Assembly (NCBI GenBank): GCA_020746105.1
Contig: CM036642.1
Span: 3,689,501 to 3,753,500, forward strand
Direction: 5' to 3'
DNA length: 64,000 nt
Source of the DNA: Trogon surrucura
Taxonomy: Eukaryota; Chordata; Aves; Trogoniformes; Trogonidae
The position numbers and the translations under genes were made by a program. Shown here piece by piece: positions 12,301-25,592 of this stretch (position 1 is the first letter of the stretch; each line of letters begins with the position of its first letter). The notes under the pieces were generated by a model that was not told the DNA's origin, ran no database searches, and worked only from the letters and a program-made list of their open reading frames with translations.

Positions 12301-15300
12301 GACTTGGGATTTTTTAGTAGCGGATATGATTGGTGTGTATAAATACACCAGGTGGAGGAGGTCCATCGCAAAGAGGTAGAACAGCTTTCGAAGCTAAAAC
12401 GATGGCACAAAAATAAACAGATACACACCAGCCAGAAATAAACAGACTGAAAACGAGAAGAAGGTTTCTAATGATCAGAGGAGCTCACGTGATGGCGTAT
12501 CTTTCCCAGAAGAGCGGCGAGGGCAACGGAACCACCTGGTTGCAAGCTGGAGCTCGATACCTTTGTGAGAGGGATTCTGTGACCTGGTGACAGCAGATAG
12601 CCTGCATGGAGAAATTGCCCTCCACGTCCTCAGGCTGTGCGGTCCCACTGCAGACGCCGGCGGCATCGTCTCTGCACCTCGCGGAGCCTCCCCGCGCTCA
12701 GCCTTCTGCCTCCACCAGAAATAGAGCCGCCCCGCTCTGGCCCTCCTGCCTGCAGAGCTGGCAAGTGTCTCGAGGCAGGAGGTCTGTCTTGTGAGACGTC
12801 CTCATTACAGGCAGGGAGCAAACACGCAGTTTCAGTGCAAAGCAGCCCAAAGAGCCTCGAATAAACCAGGAGGTGCCATTGCTCGCGACGCTGCTCCATC
12901 CCCACAGGCAGGCAAGACCCCTCAAATTAGCTGCTCTGCAAAAGGTGTTATTTGGGTCAGTGACATTTAAAGATTTCTCATCTCCATAGAAAATCACCAG
13001 GGGCCAGCGTGATGCAAGCAGGGCAAGCCTGGCTCGCTCCTTCAATCCTTCAGCTCCTCCGTTCAGACACAGCCGCGTTAATGACGCCTGGGCTTTCAAG
13101 CTTCTTGTGCCACAAGATGACAAAATACCACTCAAGCTAATGATTTTAATGAAGTCTTCTGCTTCGTGCCCCGCAGGCCTTAATGGCAGCTCACGGCAGG
13201 GAGAGATGACATGGCAAGACCTCTCCACAAGCTTCACAGGCATCACTCCCCAGCTAAACATTACGATAAAGCCAGCCCTGAATACACGTCTTAAAACAGG
13301 CAGGGGACCCCCACTGCAACAAACCCAGATACCTTCTGGCCTCTGATTAGCAAGCACTGTCCTACGGCTTGCATTTATCACCTCCCCTTCCTCCGTGTTC
13401 CCTGGAAAAGGAAGGAGAGCAAGATACTATCATTGCTCATCAAGTCTGCCTTTGGAAAGCCTTGTCGGTACAAGCTGGAAAGACGCTGTGCCAGCAGGAG
13501 GTACAATTAAGTAGGTACTTAGTACATGGTGCCTTCATTGGCCCAAAGTGGAGGGAATCTGGGGGTGTTTGGAAGGGGAAAAGGGAATAAAACAAAGGAA
13601 GAAAGCCTTCAGAGGACACTGCATAGGTCTGCCATGTGGTTGGCACTCCTGAAGGACACTGTTGCAGGGCTGATGCCAGCAAAACAAGTGGGCAAAAGCT
13701 TCCTCCACAGAAGTTAGCATGGGACACAGAGCGTGCCAACTACTCAAATCTGTACAGCCAGGAGACATGCACACAACCCACCCCTGAGGCCACACAGCAA
13801 CCCCCACGATCCCTTTCAGGCATGGTCCAGGCAGGACCTGACAGCGGCACACACCGAGTTTGCTGCGTCCTGGGGGGCAAAAGACATTTGGCTCTTGGCA
13901 GGATCTGCCCCTGAACCCTGGCTGGGGGTAACAGCTACAGAGAAACAAGTCCCATCGAGATTGATTAGCTGCTTCCAAGTTAAAAAGCTTTGATGTGGCA
14001 GGGAACGCAGAGGGTCTCAGAGCTATCGGCTGGTAATTCATCTGTATCTCATCAACATACCAATTAGACACCCCAGTCACTTCCAGTGCTCTCTCTCAGG
14101 ACACCAGCAGAGCCTTTAGCTAAACAGCAACTCCTCAGCTGCGCCCAGCACCACGTGAGAGCAAGGTGGCACTGGCTGGGGACAACATGCCCACTGCAGG
14201 GCTCCAGCCCAGACAGAAGCCCTCCAGCCTTCCCTGGGACGTACATGGCCCCTTTTCAGCCCCTTCTCCTGTTAAGCTGCCAAACCTCAGCCCTTGGTTT
14301 ACTGCAAACCGCTATGCTGAAATGGGAGGGGTGTGCTGCACCGTTTTTTTAAAGGGGCAAGGCAAGGGAAAAAATAAAAAGATGACATTTACAAACTCAG
14401 TCGTTGTCAGATCTATGGATCACCAACACATTAATGAGCCTGTGCTTTATCGCGCATCCTTTGAACACAGAGCAGCTCTCATATGGCTGGGGAAAAATTT
14501 CCACTAGTTAAGCTAAATCAGGAAAAGACACGTTTGGTGCGTTACATAAATGTATTAAAAATTGGATGTCAAAAAGCCCCGTCTCTCCTTGCCCAAAAGC
14601 AACAGCAAGTTAGAAAACCTAAGTGTCTCTAATTTGTTTGCTGGCTGGATCAGCTTCAAAATTCAGTGAATTCTCTATCAAAGCTGATGAGCTGGAAGTC
14701 CCTGTGGCTTTGGTAGGTAGAAGGAGAGAGGGGAAGAGAGAAAGAGAGAGATGGAAAGAGAGAAAGAGAGTGTGAGCTTGATTAATACTGAGGAGGGAAT
14801 AGAAGTGTTTCAAACAAGACCCTAAGCAAACCAGTTAATGTAACCCTTGGGAACAGGCTTGTCTGCAGGACATAAATGTCTGTTCCTTACCCCAGCCCCT
14901 CACCGTGGGTTTAATTAAATGATTTCTAATGATTTATTTAGGAATTTTTATTACAAGAAGCTGGGCTGGAGAGAAGAAAACGACCATCCACGGCCTTTGG
15001 CTCCCTTCTGCAGTGACCGAGGGGTGGGAGGATCGGGCAGGACCCTGCCCAGGTTTCCCAGCTCCGTCCGGGGATGCCCGTCCCAGCCAGGTACATCACG
15101 ACAAACTCTCGCAGCCTTTGAGGGGCCCCAACACCCCTCCTGGCACTGCAAGACCCCCAGGAGAGGGCTGCCTGAGGAGGGGAGCACAGTGGTGGAAGGC
15201 TGCTGCTTTCCTGGGTACCTCTGGAAGGCAAAGCTGCTTATTTACCAAGCTGCTGCTGCAACAGGTCAAAAAGGGTTTTCTCCTGTCAGACTGGGTTTGT

Positions 15301-16409
15301 GGAGAGGAGCTGAGACTTCCATCTCAGGGCAGATTAGGCTGCAGTCAGAGCTCTCTGGGGAGCTCTGGGAGAAGCACCGCTCCAAGAGGACCTGTGTGTT
15401 TAATGTGAGCCCCCTGCCACACTTAAACACATCAAAACCATCGCTGTCACAGGCAGGCTTACAGCATTTGCTTCCTGCGCTCCAGCTGAATGCATGCACT
15501 TATTAATGCAGATGGGCTCGAATCTGTCACTTTTGCTCAGGGTATGATGGGTTTGGGAAATGATTAAAAGGGCATTGGTGCTACGAGAGATCTCACCGTG
15601 GGGAAAATGCCATCCTGATCCCCCGCTCACTCAGCTGAAGGCAGCATCAAAGCTGAGCTGTCACTTGACAGGTAAGAACTGGCAGGCAACATCCTTGCCA
15701 AGGCTAAAATGCAGTGCTGCCAGACCAGCAGAGGTTTCCTAATGCCAAAATGCTCTGTCGGTGCCGAGTAAAATACAATGGCTTTTGTTCTCTGCCAGCG
15801 TCTAGGAGAAGTGGCAATCTCTGAGAAAAGGGCAGGTGTGGAGCTGTCAGCAGGGATATAAGACAGATGCAAATGCTTTTATTGGGACCTCCGTTTTTGT
15901 TTTTGTTTTTTTCAGAATAAGGTTTGGATTTACCAGTAAAACCCTAATTCCCTGGGCTTGTGTCACACAGTCTCCACCACTTGTTATCTGTAGCCCCACA
16001 CAGCTACCCTTAGCCTTAGCTGAAGCCAGAAAACACCCCTTGGAGAGAGAGGGTAAATGAGCAGAAAAAGCACCAACACTGTGAGGAGTCTACAAGCGCT
16101 GAGACAAAAAGCAAACGAGAGTCTGAGCTAAGCAAACCTGTTACAGAGGAACACGTACCATAACCCGAGAGGAAGATTGTCTTGCACTTCTGCATGCTGG
16201 GGAGTGACAGGGAGCTGCTCCTGGCACAGCACTGCCCCCTCTGCCAGCCCTCCCAGAAGCAGTTGTTTGGAAAGGTTCGTAGTGCCCTTTTTTTGCCCAT
16301 CTCATGGGACATTCTTCCACGTTTCCCCATCCAAATGATCTGGAGTATATGTGACTCCACATACACGGAGCAGAAGCGTCTCGAGCGTGAGCAGCGCGGC
16401 TGCTCTTAC
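9317..16409 (-). other. GRIK4 intron 8 (7.1 kb)
   Basis: This intron is mostly unique sequence. It contains a GA-rich low-complexity tract at 14.72-14.77 kb. Near 10.97 kb the sequence GGTTCAAATCTGGCC looks like a tRNA-type B box, possibly from an old tRNA-derived SINE, but no cloverleaf can be drawn. The long frames at 12.7-13.4 kb (minus) and 14.9-15.5 kb (plus) lack recognisable domains. Confidence 0.8.
14716..14772. repeat. GA-rich low-complexity tract
   Basis: About 55 bases of almost pure purine on the plus strand, with GAGAGA and AAAGAGAG units. Confidence 0.7.
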
Positions 16410-16514
16410 CTGCCGGAAGCCGCTGCGTGTGTGCTGCAGGATTTTCAGGGCATAGTTGGATCGCTGGCCTTTGCTGTTGAATTCGATGTGGCCGGTGAGA
16501 CCTTCCAATTCTAC
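16410..16514 (-). CDS. GRIK4: GRIK4 exon E8: end of amino-terminal domain
   Basis: This 105-bp exon encodes [20 protein letters not shown] and [15 protein letters not shown]. The motif [16 protein letters not shown] is the usual near-C-terminal part of the amino-terminal domain in kainate receptors. The acceptor is CTTGGACAG and the donor CAG/GTAAGAGC. It is phase 0 on both sides. Human GluK4 as remembered reads LQFTRNGFRQ, so the HTRS here is a local difference. It lies 1.1 kb downstream of E7. Confidence 0.97.
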
Positions 16515-17623
16515 CTGTCCAAGAGAGAATGAGTTACAGCGCCCATCGAGGCTGCCCATCCCACCACACGCAGCAGAGGCCACCCACCCCCCAGCAGGCA
16601 CAGCAGTGCGATCCCTGGCCCCAATCCTAATTGCTTTTGGGGTCTGGCTTGGGTAGCAGAGATCAGGAGAATCAGCAGTCCTCCCCTGATTTCTTTACCG
16701 CAGCTGGTTTGGAACAAGCCCCTCTACAGCCTCTCTCCACCCCAAGGCTGAGACCACGCTGCTCTGCGGCGGCAGGGACCAGCTCTTTGCTGCGTCACAC
16801 CGCATCGGGAGCTGGGGATTCCTCCACAAACCATTAGGAGCTGTTTCACAGCACTGGGCTGGTGTGTAACACAAGAGCATGTTGCAACAGAGCCTCACTG
16901 TGCAGATTAACCACTGCTCACTTGCTGCTGAAGCACCTCTTCAGTAACAAGGGCAAGCTGCTGGTGGCAGAGCCAAGGGAAGCTGAAGGATTTTGTTGTC
17001 TCTGACTAAAAGGTGAAATTTAAAGCACCCGCATGGACCAAAGCAGGACAAGGTTCAGGTTCAGCTGAGTCTTCCTTTGGGAGGGGAAAAAATATCTCAC
17101 AGCATTTCAGCTGCACCCCAAACACGCTCAGGAAACAAGCTCCTTCTGCATGGTCAGGTTCAGCCCTGAGGAATCACGTTGACAAACTCCAACTATTTCA
17201 CAAGCCAGAACTAGGCTTGATCGGTTCCAGGAACCAACTTGTGGGTTCAAAGGAGCCCAAACAGGGAAACTCACATCTTGCCACTGAGCTCTAAGCAACT
17301 GTTCTGCATGACCTTATATCAACTCAAGTTCACTCAAAACAGAGCTCAAATCACTCGGAAACACTCATACTTTAAAAAAAAAAAATCACTGAATTCCAGG
17401 GTTCTTGCAGCAAAGTCTGAAAAACAGTTTCATGTCATTCTAAGGCCAGTGACAAACCAGCCCTCAGATCTCCTCTCCTTTCATCCCCAGGGCTACCTTC
17501 AAACAGACCGATCCTCTGTGCTCGAGAACTGTGCCAGTGCCAGCATGTACCTACACGTCTTTTGCTTCTGGCAGCAACGAGCTCTACCTCCCAACACCGG
17601 AGCAAGCTTCAGTCCCTTCTCAC
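16515..17623 (-). other. GRIK4 intron 7 (1.1 kb)
   Basis: This is a short intron of unique sequence with an A-run near 17.38 kb. I see no exon, mobile element or clear regulatory motif. Confidence 0.85.
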
Positions 17624-17776
17624 CATTCTCAGGTAGTTCATCAGGCTGGTGCCGTGCTGCCAGATCTGGGCAGAGCCGCAGGACAGGGGCTTCACGCCGA
17701 TCTCCTGGCTGCGGTTCAGCTCCTGCACGGCCGTCACCACGGCATACACGGCGTCAAAGAGCAAGGCGGAAGAGAG
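17624..17776 (-). CDS. GRIK4: GRIK4 exon E7: amino-terminal domain
   Basis: This 153-bp exon encodes [40 protein letters not shown] and [11 protein letters not shown]. It forms helices and strands of the amino-terminal domain, including the conserved [20 protein letters not shown] stretch. NRS is a glycosylation sequon. The acceptor is CTTGCCCACAG and the donor ATG/GTGAGAAG. It is phase 0 on both sides. The whole exon is nearly identical to the human protein as recalled, the strongest conservation among the amino-terminal-domain exons here. Confidence 0.97.
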
Positions 17777-20700
17777 CTGTGGGCAAGAGGAAGAAAAACA
17801 CACTGACACGGGAAGACGAAAATCAAGCGTTCTGCCGCACCTCGCGGCAAGCAGGAGAGTGCTCTATCCACACCCTCAGTGGGGGTCAGAAAGGCGAAAA
17901 ATTCTTGCCGAGATCATCCAGCCTCTTGCTACAACCTCCAGTTTCCTGCTGGCTGCGACTTGCTCTGCAAGAGCATTGCTGAAGCAATGTCCAGAATCGC
18001 AGAGCTCGTCCCCTCTCCTCAGCTCTGCTTTCTCTGCCTTTAATCAGATTTCTTTGCCCATCAAGCCTCACAAACCGTGGTTTTCACTCATGCACAACCA
18101 TTTCAATGTTTTCGATCTAGTTAATAATCGGCCGTTTGCTCTCTCATGTTCACTGTTGTGACTAAGATTTCACTTTTAATTATTGTCACTTCCTGACTCG
18201 GTTGGAATTAAATCGTTGCAGTTCATTGCTGTCAAGGCTACATTTTCCTCGTGGCTATTTCTGAGAGCATCCTCTTACCATCCCTGCTCCCAGCAACGGG
18301 TTCAGGCTCTGAGCAGCCTGAGGACACACAAGGAATTGGGAACAGGAGTCTGGTATCCTGCATTGGCTATGAGACACCACAGGTCCCTCTGCAAGGGTAA
18401 CAAGCCTCTCCCCTGCACTTCTTCCCTTCTGCTCAGGGGAAATCTGCTGAGGCTTTTTGTATTCACATCCGACCTAAACATTCCCCCTCCCAGGAAGCAT
18501 TTTCCAGAGCTTCTTAAAGGAGCTGATATATTCTTCTCTCTACCCTTATTTTCTACCTTCAATTCAAGCTCTTTTCCTAATAGGGTCCCTCCAGCCTATC
18601 CTATCCTCAGGCCTTGTTCCATGAAGCTCTTTAGCATATATTTAACTGTGGACTGAATCCTATTCAGGTTACAGGATGCCATACACAATTAGCAATTGAT
18701 TTCCCAAATCAGGAATCGTACTACTACCAGTTGGCCAAACGAAACTGTTACGGGAGCAAATGCAACCCCTGAGACCCTGAAGTTTCACCAAATCAGAATA
18801 TTTGCCCAGCAGTTTTAATTGTCTCCTGTTGGGTTTTCATTTCCGTTTTCCCTGAGCAGTTAATGATCTCTTATTAGTTGGTGAGCAAGAGACTTGTAGA
18901 TCTTAGCGAAGCATTTGACATTATTGATTGGAATATTTTATTCCTTAGCCTCAAACAATTTGTTAGGATTTCTGGCAGGCCAGTTATGATTTAAAGTCGT
19001 TTAGGGGTTGAGGAGGGGGTTGCGACACTCGGGATCAAGTCCTCTTGGTAGGGAATGGGAATCCCTCCCACGCCCTCAACATACATCTTTCTTTTTAAAG
19101 ACAAATCTGAAGCACCACATTTCCATCTCTGATGCTGCTTATCATTTATGCTAGCCATTCCCTACCCCACTGGGCTCAAACCCAAGCTCCCGTGCCAGCC
19201 TCTCAATTTCGTGGGCCCTGAAGCATGGAGCCTGGATGCATGGGAGCCTGGCAACACAGCAACACACCAGTAAACAGACTCATGCACCTCCTTTTAAACA
19301 CCTGCCTTGATTCCCCCTTCAATATCTCTGGAACAGCCACCAGGATTCAGCCCTAGAGAGGTTCCTGGCCTTCACTCTACTCCCTGCTATGGTATCAAAT
19401 CCTCTAAAGCACCTCCGTATCTTCCCACGGCCGCTGGTGTGGGACTGTCCTGCTCCGCCACTCCCTGCAGCCCCGCTCTCCCCTCTGGTTCTCATCTCAA
19501 CCCAACACAGCATTTGCTCTGCTGCCTTGCTCCACCCACCTCACGGCCATCTCCCTCTGCCAGTATTCACTCAGGAAAACTCACATAAAATAAATCAGAT
19601 TCAACAGAGCAAGGCGATTTGGGATGCGGGCCGTGTGGAGGAAACCGGTTACACAGCCACGGAGGGCGGCCGCTCTCCTGGGTTCTTTAGTCTCTCAGGC
19701 TTTTGGAGCCAGGCAAGTGTCTTCTTGCAAGGTTAACAAGGTCAACCCAAGCTCACTGCTTCCAGCCACCTCCTGCAGCCCAGAACGTTCAGATGAGGAC
19801 TGGGTCATTTTAGCACATCCACTCCACTCTCCCCACCGCTCGCCTCCGCGAGTGCTGCGGTCAGCGAAGCTGCTTGACTTTGCACTGGGACAGATGTGGA
19901 GCAGCCACACGGTCTCTCGTTCCTTGGGGCCACAACCTTCAGCAGAGGAGCACAGAGAGAGCTGGAGGCAGCACCTTGCTAACTTGCTCCAGGCAGACTC
20001 AGCACAGAGGATCTGTCACTGCTCTCTGCACATCATCTCAACTTTGCTCTTGTCGCCTATAAAATCTCTCACTATTTTATGTTCTCATTTTAAACCACAG
20101 CTTTGTCACTCTGTCACAAAAAGCCAATTTTCCTGTTAACAAATTGATTCTCTTCCTTGCGTGCATCGTCTGATTTGTGCAGATCCCTGTTGTTTTTGTA
20201 TTGTCTCTGCGATGCAAGAGCTCCGCGACAGGAGCTGGTAAGCTCAGTGGTGGTCCTCCACTCCCAGGTTCATGGGTCTCGGGGGACTTTCCTTCATCCC
20301 TAAAGCCTAATTCTTGGCAATGGAAGTGGCTGATAAAAATTGCCACTTGATGGATGCCTCATCAGAACCAGGCTCCAGAAAAAGCAGCAGATGGTGGGCT
20401 GGGCAGGCGGGCTCGCTGCTCCGTTTCCCTTGGCACGCCGGCAGCTGCACGAGGAGAGGCTGTACCCGAGAACTAAGGAGGTGTTGTAGGGTAAAACCCT
20501 GACACAGAGCCCTCGGAACAACTCGCCGACCAGAAAGGGTCAAGAAACAGATCTCCAGCCCTCGTGCACATCAGCTGGCAGGACCATTTCCACCAGTGCC
20601 CTGAAGGCAGCTGACCCACCCGCACTCCCTGTGCCTCGGGAGCGGGGACGCTGCCCACGTCCAGCCTGGGCACAGGCTGCTGCAGCACATCTTCCTCCCA

Positions 20701-22417
20701 ACACCACACCGGCCCCTCGAGAAGCTAACAGCCAGTCAAGCAGAAGATCCCACTTCATTTCTTATTTATGGAAATCTCCCACGTAAAGGAATGTCTTTAT
20801 AGGTAAGCTCATCTCCAGGGAAACACGAACAGGTCTGGCCAGTCTCGGTTTTGCCATGTGGGGTTGGGTTTTTTTTTTTCCTTTTCTTCCTAAAAAGTTA
20901 TCATGTGTGTCTTTGCCCCCAAACATAACATGGAGAATTAAACCCATTAAAATCCTGTGAAATAGACTTTACAATCTGGATTTTATTCAATGACATAAAC
21001 ACTTAATTACAAACATCTGTTTTAGTCCAAATTCTAATTACCTAATCTAGCCATCTGTAATTTGAATGATTTCTCTGATTTCCTTTCTTTGCAATGTGAT
21101 TAATGAGAATGGCATTAGAGCAAGCAGCTCCCTCCTCCTTCAGACAGTTTCTCAGCTCTAGCAAGAAAGCCCTGGGATTTTGCAGCTCACAGGAAACCTC
21201 CCTCCTGTCACTTCCAGCTGTTGAGCTTCCTTCTCTCTTTTCAGTAGGAGCTATCCCACGAGATAATCTGCTTCCCAGGACTAAAAGAGGAAGCTCTTAC
21301 ACAGAGAGCAGCTCTCTGGGTGACGAGACCTGCCCAATTTCTGGTGGCGGAGACACTGGCACTGGATTTCCCTTGCAGACACAAGAGAGAAAACACACGC
21401 CCTGACTGGGAATATTTCACTTGGCCTCTGCTCTGTGTCTTCACCGCCCAGCGTGGCCATCACACCTGCTGCACTCCTGTGCCTACCGCCTTCTCTTTGT
21501 ACCATTAGAAGTAAATTTATTTATAATGCCTCTGAACAGTCCCTGCAATTGTCATCCAAACAGGAAACTTCCTGGTAGTGATCCTACAGAGACTGAGCAG
21601 GGCAGGCAGCAAGCTCACTGCACAGGAGGGCTGGGAGGAGGCAGAGCAGGATGGTCCCAGGCACGTACTAACCACGGCCTGAGCATCGTGTCAAGCCAAT
21701 AGGATGCAGACACAAAGGGCAGAAAGCTCCTTATTTAGCTTGCTTACAATCCCTTTGTAGTAATAATAAGAAGGTTTTCAGCAGTACACAGCTGCCTCAG
21801 CTTGTCGAGGGGACGCCGAGTTCATTAAACACCACGCAAAGGGTTCCGCTGATGGCATTTTTTCTCTCTTCCCTCCCCCAGCTCCAGCCGCGGCCCCCTG
21901 CATCCCCAATTTTGCATATCTGCTTTGCAAACCTTCCCAGATACGAAGAGCCCCTAGGGAAGATTTCGATGCTGATCTGCACACTTGTCAGGGAGATGTT
22001 AGAGCACGCAACGGAACACAGCCCCGTGGCATCTGCCTCAGCCCAGCCCTTGCTATGCTATTTGCATCCAGGCTCCCTCTTCCACAAGCCATTTTCCTCA
22101 AAGTACAATACACAGGGACAAATTTCACAAGGGAAACACTGAATCAGCATTGCACCACCCCCTGCACTCAAATATAAATACAATTCAAACTAAGATATAG
22201 GCTTGAATTTAAAGCTGTACACCCATTCAAGCAGCAAACTCAACACCATGTACCCCTATGTTTGAGATCAGAGTTTCTACCTGCATGGTCTTTATACTGC
22301 ATTGCCAGTGTCTGCTCAAAACCAGCCTGCAGCTCTTTTCATACGTTCTTTTTCTGATGTTCTATAGCGGCTTCCAGGTCATGGGGGCTGTGGGCAATGG
22401 GAATGAATTTTACTTAC
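17777..22417 (-). other. GRIK4 intron 6 (4.6 kb)
   Basis: This intron contains an AT-rich stretch at about 18.64-19.0 kb and a more striking one at 20.94-21.11 kb, listed separately as a candidate conserved element. A T-run lies near 20.87 kb. No coding exon or mobile element was recognised. Confidence 0.85.
20938..21110. promoter_or_regulatory. AT-rich candidate conserved noncoding element
   Basis: This block has repeated homeodomain-like motifs (TTAATTAC near 21003, CTAATTACC near 21034, GATTAATGAG near 21099) and ACATCTG, an E-box-like site. It is neither low-complexity nor recognisable as a repeat. The composition is typical of vertebrate neural enhancers, but this is inference. Confidence 0.3.
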
Positions 22418-22579
22418 TGCTGGCCCAGTAAAAGGAGCATGATCACAGTTCTCCTGCCAGGACTGGTTGAGGCTCTGGACAAACTCTTGGAAGAAAGCGT
22501 GAGACTGGTTGAAAATGGAAAATCCCAGGATGTTGACTCGGTCATCCAGCAAGCTGTCCAGGCGCTGGAGGGAAAACTC
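22418..22579 (-). CDS. GRIK4: GRIK4 exon E6: amino-terminal domain
   Basis: This 162-bp exon encodes [40 protein letters not shown] and [14 protein letters not shown]. The [16 protein letters not shown] stretch is typical of GluK4 and GluK5. It has two N-glycosylation sequons, NQS in FNQSH and NQS in LNQSW, and one cysteine (ENCDH). The acceptor is GGCTGCTTTAG and the donor GCA/GTAAGTAA. It is phase 0 on both sides. Differences from the remembered human protein are small: [10 protein letters not shown] for FPLQRTDSLV, and HAPF for HVPF. Confidence 0.97.
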
Positions 22580-24929
22580 CTAAAGCAGCCCAAAACAGAA
22601 AATGGGATTAGGGAAGGAAACAGGCACCAAAAGCTTGCAAACCACTTAATAGCCTGTCGTGCTGCTCACAACAATGGAAGCAGTTACACGGCAAACCCAG
22701 TTTCCCGGAGAAGAGTCCAGCCCTCCTTGTCCCATTAGCAGGAAATAATGGTGCCTTCCTCTCTAATTTCTCTCTCGCTAATTGCTAAAATGGAGTGAGA
22801 AGGTGGGAGTAATAGTTGCAGAAACTGCTGGATACCCATTCTCTTCCATCACTAATACGAATGTCTTTTGGCTCCGTGGGCTATGAGATTTCAGCAAGTC
22901 AAGCCATTTTTTATCTTTCCTGCGTATGGGTGCACGTAGGAACAACGTCTGTAAATCTCCGAAACACGGAGTTACGAGGCTATTCCGGCACGGCAAACTC
23001 CCACGAGACCGTGATCAGACACAGGATTAAGTGCATTTTGGACACAACCACATTAACGGTAGGTAACATGAAATTGCCTGTGAACTATTGATTCATTTGA
23101 ATGATATTATCCTCCTGCCTTCCTGACAGGTTATCCATTTACCCACGGCATCCTGTCAGCCCGCGCAACGAGGGCAGATGGCTAATGAGGACCTGGGCCC
23201 GAGGAGATCCTGGATGCAAGCAGAGCAGCAGGAGATATGTTGAGCCCCTGCAAAATACCACCTCCCCCCTAGCCAGAGCCCGGAGGCAAATTGTGCAGAG
23301 CACAACGCGAGCAGCTGCCCGACTGCCCTCTCGGCTTCGTTACGTGCAGAAGGAAAACGAGATGTTATGTCCCAGAACAGCCACACAGTCCAAGGCTTCG
23401 GTCCCAGGCCAGACTGCCCCAATCTCAAATTAGTGCCTTTATTTATTACACCTTCTCTGCCTTGAAATCATTTCTCATCTCCCTGCGCAGCTTTCGAGAG
23501 GGACCCCCGCCTGCATCACTCCAGTTTCCCAGGGGAAATTCCCACACCTGCCGAGGGTGCCAGGACTCGCTGCCCGACAAAGTGGCCCCAGGCAGACCCG
23601 GACACGCTCCCCTCAGAGTCAACACTTTGCTCTGGTCCAAATATTAACAGCAGCTCTTCCCCAGCTCCCATTAGTAGTGGCTGCCCATTGCAAGCTTTGG
23701 GGTTTGGTTGTTTTTTGTTTTTTTTCTACAGTCAGCGCTCTTCGTATCCGTCTTTTTCCAGGCAAGCCTCCAGCTGCAGAAAACCCCATTTCTGTTGCTG
23801 TCATGCTCATAAAGCATCCACCTCTGTAACACAAGGGGATTGCATGGCCTGTACATGACCCTTTCCCTGCACTGCTCCCCTCCCTCTGCTCCAGCTCCAA
23901 CCCTCGCCTTTAAATGTTTTTCCATCAGACTTGCACAAGAGCATTCTGCAGACCCAGGTCAGAGACAAGCAAATGAGCCATGAGCTGCCAATGCCGCGAG
24001 GTGGAGATAAACCGTCCTTGGGGGACACACTTCATTTGCAATGGGATAAGAGAGATTTGGTAAGGTCAGGCTTGCTACGGAGGGCAAAGGGGTGAGAGCA
24101 TCCAGATACTCCAGTAGCTGCCGGCTCAGCTTCTGTCCCTGTTTGGTTTTTGCCTTCCCTACATGGTCATTCATCACGCTCGACATTTCCAAACCCACGT
24201 TTTGCAAACACAAACTCATTTGCCATTCAAGACCTGCACCTCTCGGCGGATTTCCAGAGCCTGACACCCATCTGCCAGCCCTGGTCCTACCGCCCTGCCC
24301 TCCGATGGCAAGGGACAACCAAGACTCTGATGCTGCTCAGCAAGAAGCAAGCACCGTCAGGAAAAAGGGTGGGAACCCTGCTAATGGAGGTGATCTCAGA
24401 TGGCTCCTCTCCCCATGTGTCTGTACGCAAGTGTGAATGCAAATCAAAGAGACGGATGCAACCACCATCTCCCTCATTACCTCCTACTTCACTGCCAATG
24501 ATTTTTTTCCCCCTCCCTACACTGGAACAAGGAACAGCTGACCAGCAGCACCTTGCCCTCCATCTCAGTCCAGCTCCTTTATGCCAAGCAGGGCGATGTG
24601 AGGCACAGAGAAGACCATCAGAAATCATGCCAAGGCAAATTTCAGGTACACAAATCCTGACTGGCTGAGTTCCTTCCCCTCTCCTCTGTTTTTTAAAGCA
24701 CCCACCAAAAGTCAATATTTTGTTTCATGAGATCTCAGAAAAATTAGGCCCTGAGGGTCTGCAACCAAACTTAATGAACTTTTACAGAAGAAAAACCCCC
24801 AGGCTTTGCTCAAATCACAGCAAATTCTGCAGCAGCACCAGGCAATTACAGCGTAGATTTTCTGACTTCTACTACAGGGCTGCAACCACTAAATATGTGC
24901 TGTTAAATAACAACACTTAGCAATTCTAT

Positions 24930-25175
24930 GGCACTCTATATTTTCAAAGTGCTAGGCACACATTAGCTAATTGAATACAAAGGGGTTCCCTGGGAGACAG
25001 CACTGGAGGAGCTATTAGAGGATGAAGTCACTCTTGGGTTTCTCTGCTTCACGCAGTACTCGACCTGCATTCTCACTTTACAGCAGCAGACAAATCCTAT
25101 GGAGTGACCCAAACGTTTAGATCATTGGGAGAAGCTGGCTAATAAAAGCCACACAGCTAAGCTCTGTAATTCATG
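24930..25175. mobile_element. MIR-like ancient SINE relic
   Basis: Pieces in MIR order are visible: CAAAGTGCTAGGCACACATT, AGCTAATTGAAT, then TCTCACTTTACAG, GAGTGACCCAAA and CCACACAGCTAAGCTCTG. These resemble the 3' half of MIR-type elements shared by amniotes. The match is scattered and made by eye from memory. Confidence 0.35.
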
Positions 25176-25555
25176 ATTTTAAAGCCATGAGTTACGACCG
25201 GGAGATTTACAGGCTATAGCGTCCATTCCATTAGGAACATAAACCCATGAGGTATGAGCATATTGCTCCGTGCAAGTCTGTTGACTGGCACGTTTGGACT
25301 GTATGCCAGGTGATCCCCACGGGACCTGCATGTCCTCTGCCCACCCAGCCCGCATCAGCGACGGGGCTCCCACAAGGCTCGGGTGGGTTTCTGGTGGAAA
25401 CTGCCCCCCCCTGCCCTGCCCGATTCACTCTGGCTCTGTAACACAGCAGCAGCAACATGCTGCTTCTCACGTTGTCACAGCACGGTGCCAGGTCAATGTA
25501 CAAAACCACCACTGCCTTGCCCTGTGGCAGCTCCTGTCAGGAAATTATTGCACCC

Positions 25556-25592
25556 GCGATACAGAGGAGGAAACTGAGGCAGGAAGCAAAAA
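25556..25592. mobile_element. MIR-like fragment
   Basis: The string ACAGAGGAGGAAACTGAGGC closely resembles the MIR core-to-tail motif (ACAGATGAGGAAACTGAGGC). Only about 35 bases are recognisable. Confidence 0.4.

Noticed and set aside
12698..13381. 227-codon minus-strand frame in intron 8
   Set aside because: No domain, signal peptide or splice structure recognised, and no similarity to a known family. Treated as a chance frame.
14919..15506. 195-codon plus-strand frame in intron 8
   Set aside because: Mixed composition without recognisable domain; overlapping frames on both strands suggest chance openness in GC-rich sequence.
17239..17982. 247-codon plus-strand frame
   Set aside because: It runs antisense across GRIK4 exon E7; the openness comes partly from the complementary coding constraint.
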